Source of the DNA: Candidatus Bacteroides merdigallinarum
GTDB lineage: Bacteria > Bacteroidota > Bacteroidia > Bacteroidales > Bacteroidaceae
Length of the DNA stretch: 64,000 bases
Direction: 5' to 3'
Assembly (NCBI GenBank): GCA_019116285.1
Contig: DXBX01000026.1
Location: forward strand, 1 to 64,000
Shown: positions 57,645 through 64,000 of the stretch, one piece after another
Layout: every line of letters begins with the position of its first letter
Position numbering within the stretch: position 1 is the first letter of the stretch
Program-made: the position numbers and the translations under genes
Notes under the pieces: generated by a model
What the model was told of the DNA's origin: nothing
Database searches by the model: none
The model's input: only the letters and a program-made list of their open reading frames with translations

Positions 57645-60020
57645 ATGGTACGAATAGACATACATCGTCTCGGGCGAATCCTATATATAATATTAGGTGT
57701 ATCCCTCCTGGCCGCCTGCTCCACCACGAAGCACCTGCCCGAGGGCGAAATCCTCTACATCGGCCAGCGGCCCACGCTGGTGGACAATCCGCAGCCGACC
57801 TCCGTGGGCGAGACCGCCCTGGAGGAAGTGGAGGCCGCCCTGGCCAAGGCGCCCAACAACTCCCTGCTGGGCAGCACCTCGGTGCGCTTCCCTTTCCCCC
57901 TGGGGCTGTGGGTGTACAATGGCTTCCGGAAGTACGAGAAGGGATTGGGCCGCTGGATATACAACCGGTTCGCCGCCGAGCCCGTGCTCCTCTCCGGGGT
58001 GAATCCAGACATCCGCACCCAGGCTGCCACGAACCTGCTGCACGACTATGGCTACTTCCAGGGGAAGGTGACCCATCAGGTCTTGCCCCATGCCAAGGAT
58101 TCACTCAAGGCCCGCGTGCAGTATGACGTCCGGATGGGGCGTCCCTACTTCATCGACACGGTAGACTACCGCGGCTTCTCGCCCCGCACGCAGGCCATCC
58201 TGAAGTTGAGCCGTCGCCGCTCCCTCATCCGACCGGGCGAGCAGTTCAACGTGCCCGACCTGGACGGCGAGCGCACCCGCATCAGCAACCTGCTGCGCAA
58301 CGTGGGCTGCTACTATTTCCGTCCCGACTACCTGACCTATCAGGCCGATACGACCCTGGTGCCGGGGCGCGTCTCGCTCCGCTTGGTGCCTGTGGCAGGG
58401 ATGCCTGCCGTGGCCGAGAAGCCCTTCCGCCTGGGCCGCAAGTCCTTCTACCTGTTGGGCAAGAACGGCGAGGCGCCCAACGACAGCCTGGTCTACAAGG
58501 ACCTGACCATCCACTATCATGACAAGCTGCGCGTCCGTCCCAACATGATCCACCGCTGGATGGACTATCAGAACTTCCGCTACAAGCGTCAGGTGGAGGA
58601 CAGTGCCGGCATCTCCCGCCAGCGCTCGGCCCGGAGCCTGTACAGCCTCTACCGTCAGACCCGTGTGCAGGAACGACTGGCCAACGTGGGTATCTTCCGC
58701 TACACCGAGATGCAGTTTGTCCCCCGCGACTCGGCCTTGGTGAACGATACGTTGGACGTGCATGTCATTGCCGCCCTGGACAAGCCCTACGATGCCGAGC
58801 TGGACTTCAACGTCAAGATGAAGAGCAATAACCAGACCGGTCCCGGTGCCGTGTTCTCTCTGACGAAGAACAATGTCTTCGGCGGCGGTGAGAAGTGGAA
58901 CGTCGAGCTGAAGGGTTCCTATGAGTGGGCGACGGGGCGCAACACCTCGTCCGCCATGAACAGTTACGAGTTGGGCGTGGCCACGTCCCTCATCTTCCCC
59001 CGCGTGGTCTTTCCGCGGATGGGCGGCAATGAGTACGACTTCCCCGCCACCACCACGTTCCGCCTCTACGTGGATCAGATGAACCGTGCCCGCTACTATA
59101 AGTTGCTGGCCTTCGGCGGGAACGCCACCTATGACTTCCAGCCCAAGCCGACCTCGAAGCACAGCTTCACGCCCTTCCGCCTGACCTTCAACGTGCTGCG
59201 CGACCCCACGGCGGAGTTCCAGCAGCTTCAGGCGGAGAATCCCGCCCTGTACGTCAGCCTGCGCAATCAGTTCATTCCGGCCATGGAATACACCTATACC
59301 TTCGATAACAGCGCAGGACGCCGTCGCCGTCACCCCATCTGGTGGCAGACCACGCTGACCTCGGCGGGCAATGTCACTTCTGTCATCTATCGTGCCTTGG
59401 GCAAACGGTTTGACGAGGAGGGCAAGGAACTGTTGGGAGTGCCCTTCGCTCAGTTCCTGAAGATGAACACCGAGTTGCGCTATAATAATCGCATCGACCG
59501 GAATAACTCCCTGGCTTCCAGGGTGGCCTTGGGTGTCATCTGGTCGTATGGCAATGCCACTACGGCTCCTTACACCGAGCAGTTCTATGTGGGCGGTGCC
59601 AACAGTGTCCGTGCCTTTGCGGCGCGCAGTATCGGTCCCGGCGGTTATCCGGCCGATGATAATGATACCTATTCCTTCATCAACCATGTGGGCGACATCC
59701 GCTTCGAGGCCAATCTGGAGTATCGTTTCCGCATCATCAGCGATCTGCACGGGGCGGTGTTCCTGGATGCGGGTAATGTCTGGCTGATGCGGAAAGACCC
59801 TTCGCGTCCGGGAGGTGACTTCCGTCTGAAGGACTTCCCGAAGCAGATAGCCGTGGGCACGGGCGTGGGCATCCGTTATGACTTGGACTTCCTGGTGTTC
59901 CGCCTGGATTGGGGCATCGCCCTGCATGATCCCTATGATACGGGCAAGTCCGGTTATTACAATGTGCGCAAGTTTATGGACGGTACAGCCCTGCACTTTG
60001 CCATCGGTTATCCCTTCTGA
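57645..60020 (+). CDS. TamL: lipoprotein TamA/BamA-family outer-membrane protein
   Basis: 791 aa. Lipoprotein signal with C25 (LLAAC), unlike classical TamA, as in the Bacteroidota TamL proteins. POTRA-type domains follow (for example RPYFIDTVDYRGFSP and KPYDAELDFNVKMKSNN), then a 16-strand-type barrel with the Omp85 motifs FYVGGANSVRAFAARSIGPG and RFEANLEYRFRI near the C-terminus. Pairs with TamB in outer-membrane assembly. Closest neighbour in function is tamB upstream; the gene order supports this. Confidence 0.88.
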   Translation: MVRIDIHRLGRILYIILGVSLLAACSTTKHLPEGEILYIGQRPTLVDNPQPTSVGETALEEVEAALAKAPNNSLLGSTSVRFPFPLGLWVYNGFRKYEKGLGRWIYNRFAAEPVLLSGVNPDIRTQAATNLLHDYGYFQGKVTHQVLPHAKDSLKARVQYDVRMGRPYFIDTVDYRGFSPRTQAILKLSRRRSLIRPGEQFNVPDLDGERTRISNLLRNVGCYYFRPDYLTYQADTTLVPGRVSLRLVPVAGMPAVAEKPFRLGRKSFYLLGKNGEAPNDSLVYKDLTIHYHDKLRVRPNMIHRWMDYQNFRYKRQVEDSAGISRQRSARSLYSLYRQTRVQERLANVGIFRYTEMQFVPRDSALVNDTLDVHVIAALDKPYDAELDFNVKMKSNNQTGPGAVFSLTKNNVFGGGEKWNVELKGSYEWATGRNTSSAMNSYELGVATSLIFPRVVFPRMGGNEYDFPATTTFRLYVDQMNRARYYKLLAFGGNATYDFQPKPTSKHSFTPFRLTFNVLRDPTAEFQQLQAENPALYVSLRNQFIPAMEYTYTFDNSAGRRRRHPIWWQTTLTSAGNVTSVIYRALGKRFDEEGKELLGVPFAQFLKMNTELRYNNRIDRNNSLASRVALGVIWSYGNATTAPYTEQFYVGGANSVRAFAARSIGPGGYPADDNDTYSFINHVGDIRFEANLEYRFRIISDLHGAVFLDAGNVWLMRKDPSRPGGDFRLKDFPKQIAVGTGVGIRYDLDFLVFRLDWGIALHDPYDTGKSGYYNVRKFMDGTALHFAIGYPF

Positions 60021-60066
60021 TGTTTTATTTTAGGGGTCGGGTGGATTATTCTATGAATATATTTCG

Positions 60067-60074
60067 TACATTTG
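60067..60074 (+). promoter_or_regulatory. Putative -7 box for the nucleotidyltransferase gene
   Basis: TACATTTG fits TAnnTTTG, 38 nt upstream of the ATG at 60113. Confidence 0.5.
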
Positions 60075-60112
60075 TGCGGTGTTAAACTATCAACCTTTAA
60101 ATACATAACGTA

Positions 60113-61024
60113 ATGAAACCTACTCTTTTCCTATTGGCTGCCGGTATGGGTAGCCGTTATGGCGGGCTGAAACAGCTCGATGGCCTGGGTCCCAACGGCG
60201 AGACCATTATGGATTATTCTATTTATGATGCCATTCATGCCGGCTTTGGCAAGCTGGTCTTTGTCATCCGCAAGGACTTTGAACAGGATTTCCGCGACAA
60301 GATTATCTCCAAGTATGAAGGACATATCCCTTGCGAGCTGGTGTTCCAATCACTGGATGCACTGCCCGAAGGTTTCACTTGTCCGGAAGGCCGCACGAAA
60401 CCCTGGGGTACGAATCATGCCGTATTGATGGGCGAGGATGTCATTCATGAGCCTTTTGCTGTGATTAACTGCGATGACTTCTATGGACGTGATTCCTTCC
60501 AGGTGATGGGTAAGTTCCTGGCTGCCCTGCCCGAAGGTGCGAAGAACACGTATGCCATGGTGGGCTTCCGTGTAGGCAATACGCTGAGCGAGAGCGGCAC
60601 CGTATCGCGCGGCATCTGCGGCACGGACGAGAAACGTATGCTGACTTCGGTGGTGGAGCGTACCAAGATCCAGCGCATGGACGGCGAGGTGAAGTATCTG
60701 GACGATGACGATCAGTGGGTAGCCACGCCCGAGACGACGCCCGTCAGCATGAATTTCTGGGGCTTTACACCCGACTATTTCGGCTACAGCAAGGAGTACT
60801 TCAAGGGCTTCCTGGCCGACCCGAAGAACATGTCGAACCTGAAGAGCGAGTTCTTCATCCCGTTGATGGTGGACAAACTCATCAAGGAAGGCACGGCTAC
60901 GGTGGAGGTGCTGGACACGACGAGCAAGTGGTTTGGCGTTACTTATCCCGAAGACCGTCCGGCGGTAGTGGCCAAGATCAAGTCGTTGGTAGAAGCCGGC
61001 GAATATCCTGAGAAGCTGTTCTAA
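60113..61024 (+). CDS. Sugar nucleotidyltransferase family protein
   Basis: 303 aa. NTP_transferase signature LLAAGMGSRYGGLKQLDGLG at the N-terminus, INCDDFYG as the metal-binding Asp pair, and a C-terminal alpha/beta extension. Likely transfers a nucleotide onto a sugar phosphate; the sugar is not evident. Stand-alone transcription unit. Similar 300-aa proteins are common in Bacteroidales without an assigned pathway. Confidence 0.82.
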   Translation: MKPTLFLLAAGMGSRYGGLKQLDGLGPNGETIMDYSIYDAIHAGFGKLVFVIRKDFEQDFRDKIISKYEGHIPCELVFQSLDALPEGFTCPEGRTKPWGTNHAVLMGEDVIHEPFAVINCDDFYGRDSFQVMGKFLAALPEGAKNTYAMVGFRVGNTLSESGTVSRGICGTDEKRMLTSVVERTKIQRMDGEVKYLDDDDQWVATPETTPVSMNFWGFTPDYFGYSKEYFKGFLADPKNMSNLKSEFFIPLMVDKLIKEGTATVEVLDTTSKWFGVTYPEDRPAVVAKIKSLVEAGEYPEKLF

Positions 61025-61058
61025 GCTGACAGATAGCGAACTGTTATAGACTTTTTTG

Positions 61059-61109
61059 ATGCGGACTTGCAGAAGGATGGGCGGATGTCTACCCCTGCAA
61101 AGTCCGCAT
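61059..61109. terminator. Inverted repeat after the nucleotidyltransferase gene
   Basis: ATGCGGACTTGCAG (61059-61072) pairs with CTGCAAAGTCCGCAT (61095-61109) with one bulged base. No strong T-tract follows. Position suits transcript end. Confidence 0.55.
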
Positions 61110-61115
61110 ATTTGC

Positions 61116-61203
61116 GATAGGGCTATCGCACGGCATCGATAGAGCTATCGTTAGGCGATGATAGAGCTATCGTTAGGCGATGATAGGGCTTTCATCTCTT
61201 CTC
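61116..61203. repeat. 22-bp array overlapping the 3' end of the flavoprotein gene
   Basis: Units at 61116, 61138, 61160 and 61182, 22 bp each. Units 2 and 3 are identical (GATAGAGCTATCGTTAGG...). Each of the first three contains the dyad GATAG-N-GCTATC. The third and fourth units encode the last residues of the leftward Nim-like gene, so the array has extended into or formed its C-terminus. Confidence 0.88.
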
Positions 61204-61687
61204 CGTCCTTATCATACTGCTTGCGCTTTCCCGTTGGGGCAGATGTCAGTGTGATACGGACCACGGAGGTGCGGTGCAGGCTTCGGCGGATGGCATCCTC
61301 GAAGGCATCCATGTGTTGGGGCAGGAAGCGCTCGCTGATGGCATGGAGAGCCGTTATTTTTTCTTGTTCGTCCGTGACCAACTCTGCTCGGCCAAAAGCG
61401 ATGGCCGAACGGTACTGGAGAGTGAACGAACCATCCTTGGGGCCTATGGTCGGTGTGCATCGGGTAACGGCTGAAAGGCAGACTTCCGGGTGTACGGCTA
61501 TGGCATCGAGTTTGTCACCCTCCGGGGCACAATGGAAGTACCAGTCCTTGTCATTGGTAGAGGCAAGGGACAAGGGTACACCATACGAAGTGCCGTCCGG
61601 CCGCGTGAAACTGACCGTGATGTATGGCGCTTTATGCATGATTTCCAAGGCCCATTCGGAGGGCATTTCTCTGCTTGTTTTTCTCAT
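61151..61687 (-). CDS. Pyridoxamine 5'-phosphate oxidase family (Nim-like flavoprotein)
   Basis: 178 aa. Split-barrel FMN-binding family with YFHCAPEGDKLDAI (FMN contacts) and VCLSAVTRC, as in the Bacteroides Nim/PNPOx_2 proteins. Could reduce nitro compounds or bind another cofactor. The last residues (SSPNDSSIIA) are encoded by the 22-bp array and are probably not functional. Lies 18 nt after the HAD gene stop, in the same leftward transcript. Confidence 0.82.
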   Translation of the reverse strand: MRKTSREMPSEWALEIMHKAPYITVSFTRPDGTSYGVPLSLASTNDKDWYFHCAPEGDKLDAIAVHPEVCLSAVTRCTPTIGPKDGSFTLQYRSAIAFGRAELVTDEQEKITALHAISERFLPQHMDAFEDAIRRSLHRTSVVRITLTSAPTGKRKQYDKDGEEMKALSSPNDSSIIA

Positions 61688-61705
61688 AGGATGCTGGGGA
61701 ATTTT

Positions 61706-62362
61706 TTATTCGTTGGCAACCAGTGTCAGTATTTCTTCCGCCTTGTCCACGATGTGGGCGGGGCCGACTTCTTCCAATTCTGTCCGCGGACGGAAACCCC
61801 ATGTGACGCCACAGGCCTCGACGCCGGCATTGCGTGCCGTCTGCATATCCACACCGGAATCTCCGACATAGAGCACGTCTTTGGAAGAGATTGAGGCTTG
61901 CTTCAGAATGTCGTGTACGATGGCCGGGTCAGGCTTGACGGGGACACCCTCGCGCTGACCCAGGACGGCTGCGAAGCGGATGCCGGGGAAGTAGTGGGCA
62001 ATGAGCTTCGTGGTGGCTTCCTGATATTTGTTGGAGGCTACGGCCAGTTTGACACCCTTTGCCTGCAATTGCTCCAGCAATTCGGGGATGCCGGGGTAGG
62101 GGCGGCTCATGTCGGCGTTGTGAATATTATAATAAGGTATAAACTCGGCGCGGACACGGAGCACGTTTTCCGGTGTTTTCTCGCCTTCGGGCAGGGCACG
62201 CTCGAAGAGTTTGTTGATGCCGTTGCCCACCATCCGGGGGTAGGCAGAGGCGTCGTGAGTGGGGAATCCCAGGGCGTGGAGCGCGTGGTTGGTACTTTGT
62301 GCCAGGTCGGCGATGGTGTTCAGCAGGGTGCCGTCCAAGTCGAATATAACGAGTTTCTTCAT
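61706..62362 (-). CDS. HAD-family phosphatase (phosphoglycolate phosphatase type)
   Basis: 218 aa. HAD motifs: IFDLDGTLL (motif I), ASNKY (II), K in GVPVKPDPAI (III) and VGDSGVDM (IV). The helical cap between motifs I and II fits the Gph subgroup. Probable cytoplasmic phosphatase for phosphoglycolate or a similar small phosphate ester. First gene of the leftward pair with the Nim-like gene. Confidence 0.88.
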   Translation of the reverse strand: MKKLVIFDLDGTLLNTIADLAQSTNHALHALGFPTHDASAYPRMVGNGINKLFERALPEGEKTPENVLRVRAEFIPYYNIHNADMSRPYPGIPELLEQLQAKGVKLAVASNKYQEATTKLIAHYFPGIRFAAVLGQREGVPVKPDPAIVHDILKQASISSKDVLYVGDSGVDMQTARNAGVEACGVTWGFRPRTELEEVGPAHIVDKAEEILTLVANE

Positions 62363-62399
62363 TGCGGGTAAATCCTTTAAATTCTTATTTTTGACGGCG

Positions 62400-62407
62400 C
62401 AAAGATA
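62400..62407 (-). promoter_or_regulatory. Putative -7 box for the HAD/Nim-like genes
   Basis: CAAAGATA is TATCTTTG on the minus strand, 37 nt before the ATG at 62362. It mirrors the fabI box. Confidence 0.55.
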
Positions 62408-62427
62408 CGATTTACACAGATTCTTCC

Positions 62428-62435
62428 TATCTTTG
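62428..62435 (+). promoter_or_regulatory. Putative -7 box for fabI
   Basis: TATCTTTG fits TAnnTTTG, 26 nt before the ATG at 62462. Divergent from the HAD gene promoter, the two boxes being 20 nt apart. Confidence 0.6.
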
Positions 62436-62461
62436 CACTCTCAATTTAAGTTAATACGACT

Positions 62462-63319
62462 ATGAGTTACAATTTGTTGAAAGGAAAGAAAGGCATCATC
62501 TTCGGTGCCCTGAACGAGCAGTCCATCGCTTGGAAGGTGGCCGAAAGGGCCGTCGAGGAAGGCGCCACTATCACGTTGTCCAATACGCCGGTGGCCGTGC
62601 GCATGGGCCAGGTCTCTGCCTTGTCCGAGAAGTTGAACGCCGAGGTCATTCCGGCCGATGCCACCAACGTGGCAGACTTGGAGAACGTCTTCAAGCGTTC
62701 GATGGAAGTCCTGGGCGGACAGGTGGACTTCGTGCTTCACTCCATCGGCATGTCGCCCAATGTGCGCAAGAAGCGTACCTACGACGACCTGGATTATGAC
62801 ATGCTGGGAAAGACGCTGGACATTTCGGCCCTCTCTTTCCACAAAATGATCCAGTCTGCCAAGAAGCTGAACGCCATTGCAGAGTATGGCTCCATCGTAG
62901 CCTTGAGCTATGTGGCTGCCCAACGCACTTTCTTCGGTTATAACGACATGGCCGATGCCAAAGCGTTGCTGGAGTCCATTGCCCGCAGCTTCGGGTATAT
63001 CTATGGACGTGAGCACCATGTGCGTGTCAACACCATTTCCCAGTCGCCCACGATGACCACGGCCGGTTCGGGCGTGAAGGACATGGACAAGCTCTTTGAC
63101 TTCGCCAGCCGCATGTCTCCTCTAGGTAATGCTTCGGCCGATGAATGTGCAGACTATTGCATCGTGATGTTCTCCGATCTGACCCGCAAGGTGACCATGC
63201 AGAATCTCTACCACGATGGTGGTTTCTCCAGCATGGGCATGAGCCTCCGCGCCATGAACACCTATCAGAAGGGCTTGGAGGACTATATGGACGAGAACGG
63301 AAATATCATTTACGGATAA
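62462..63319 (+). CDS. fabI: Enoyl-ACP reductase (FabI type)
   Basis: 285 aa SDR. Nucleotide-binding GALNEQSIAW near the N-terminus, HSIGMSPN, the first active-site Tyr in ALSYVAA (Y150), and the Y160-x6-K167 pair in GYNDMADAK. Reduces enoyl-ACP in fatty-acid elongation; the usual target of triclosan. A FabK-type protein is also in the window at 25663. Confidence 0.93.
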   Translation: MSYNLLKGKKGIIFGALNEQSIAWKVAERAVEEGATITLSNTPVAVRMGQVSALSEKLNAEVIPADATNVADLENVFKRSMEVLGGQVDFVLHSIGMSPNVRKKRTYDDLDYDMLGKTLDISALSFHKMIQSAKKLNAIAEYGSIVALSYVAAQRTFFGYNDMADAKALLESIARSFGYIYGREHHVRVNTISQSPTMTTAGSGVKDMDKLFDFASRMSPLGNASADECADYCIVMFSDLTRKVTMQNLYHDGGFSSMGMSLRAMNTYQKGLEDYMDENGNIIYG

Positions 63320-63414
63320 TGCTTTTTTCGGTGATTTGTGGGGTGGGTGGTGAACACCCACTGCCATAAATGCCCAAAATAACTGTGGAAACTGTATCTG
63401 TGGAAAAACAATCG

Positions 63415-64000
63415 ATGACTCCAGCTCTATACCTCCTTCCCGTTACCCTGGGCGATACGCCCATAGACACGGTATTGCCTGCTTATAACAAGGAAGTAAT
63501 TGCCGGCATCCGCCATTTCATCGTGGAGGATGTGCGTTCGGCGCGCCGTTTCCTGAAGAAAGTGGATCGCGAGGCGGACATTGATGCGATGACATTCTAT
63601 CCCTTGAACAAGCATACGTCGCCCGCCGATATTTCCGGTTATCTGAAGCCTTTGGAAGAAGGATTGCCGATGGGGGTCATATCCGAAGCCGGATGTCCGG
63701 CCGTGGCTGATCCCGGTGCGGATGTGGTAGCCATTGCCCAACGCAAGAGTCTGCGGGTGGTGCCGCTCGTGGGGCCATCGTCCATCATTCTTTCCGTGAT
63801 GGCATCGGGATTCAACGGACAGAGCTTCGCCTTCCACGGTTACCTGCCCATCGAACCGGCCGAGCGTGCCAAGAAACTCAAGCTACTGGAGCAACGTATC
63901 TACAATGAGCACCAGACGCAACTCTTCATCGAGACGCCTTATCGCAACAATAAGATGATGGAAGACATCCTCCGCACCTGCCGTCCGCAGACGCGTCTGT
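63415..64000 (+). CDS. SAM-dependent methyltransferase, RsmI/tetrapyrrole methylase type (cut by window end)
   Basis: Not in the ORF track because it lacks a stop. Start MTPALYLLPVTLGDTPIDTV at 63415 (an in-frame ATG at 63370 is possible). 195 codons are visible. Motifs EAGCPAVADPGADVVA and VPLVGPSSIILSVMASG are the SAM-binding glycine-rich sites of the TP-methylase fold, as in RsmI (2'-O-methylation of 16S C1402). The Bacteroidales version is shorter and divergent, so the substrate is less certain. Confidence 0.85.
   Translation, partial: MTPALYLLPVTLGDTPIDTVLPAYNKEVIAGIRHFIVEDVRSARRFLKKVDREADIDAMTFYPLNKHTSPADISGYLKPLEEGLPMGVISEAGCPAVADPGADVVAIAQRKSLRVVPLVGPSSIILSVMASGFNGQSFAFHGYLPIEPAERAKKLKLLEQRIYNEHQTQLFIETPYRNNKMMEDILRTCRPQTRL

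Noticed and set aside
1-64000. tRNA, rRNA, intact IS or prophage
   Set aside because: Looked for tRNA-like ends, transposase and integrase motifs; none seen by eye. A tRNAscan/ISfinder search would settle it.

Overview
The window reads as chromosome of a Bacteroidaceae bacterium (Bacteroides/Phocaeicola-like) with fairly high GC for the group. Evidence: SusC/SusD pair, ECF sigma/FecR pair, fimbrillin-type lipoproteins, many DUF families typical of Bacteroidales, TamB next to a lipoprotein TamA homologue (TamL), and promoters fitting the Bacteroides -7 consensus TAnnTTTG upstream of many genes. No rRNA, tRNA, CRISPR array or intact insertion sequence was seen.

Layout. 0-3.2 kb: AT-rich Abi_2/HEPN abortive-infection-like gene, M23 peptidase, MATE exporter. 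3.4-8.2 kb: TPR protein, then leftward DHH phosphoesterase, DUF4827 lipoprotein and phosphoglucosamine mutase. 8.3-16.7 kb: leftward fimbrial locus (DUF3575, DUF5119, a frameshifted fimbrillin, a small unknown, a DUF4469 protein, a second fimbrillin, a tip-like protein) behind a promoter with two dyads. 16.7-22.7 kb: comEC, rpe, fmt, rlmH leftward; DUF4783 and nadC rightward. 22.8-26.6 kb: ECF sigma factor, an anti-sigma/beta-barrel fusion-like protein, two small envelope proteins, a FabK/nitronate monooxygenase-type flavoprotein. 27.4-34.8 kb: sigma-54 response regulator, divergent PPIase-M16-MATE run, hybrid histidine kinase with Hpt. 34.8-47.2 kb: glycan-utilisation locus with GH3, two GH109-like Gfo/Idh/MocA proteins, SusD, SusC, ECF sigma and FecR. 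47.2-51.9 kb: three-gene restriction-modification-like system (T5orf172/GIY-YIG-helicase, Eco57I-type methylase, motif-I-only methylase half). 52.7-60 kb: tamB and tamL. 60-64 kb: nucleotidyltransferase, Nim-like flavoprotein, HAD phosphatase, fabI, and a window-truncated RsmI-like methyltransferase.

How they work together: the FecR/ECF pair should sense SusC through its N-terminal STN domain and switch on the SusCD/GH genes. The hybrid kinase and the sigma-54 regulator are possible phosphorelay partners. The fimbrial genes would build a surface pilus, and TamB/TamL would serve outer-membrane biogenesis.

The most unusual signal is not a gene. At least nine intergenic places carry short tandem arrays whose sequences are mostly unrelated but whose period is almost always 22-23 bp or half of that (11 bp). 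Several units contain inner dyads, and some arrays run into the 3' ends of genes. I read this directly from the sequence. Its function is unknown to me.
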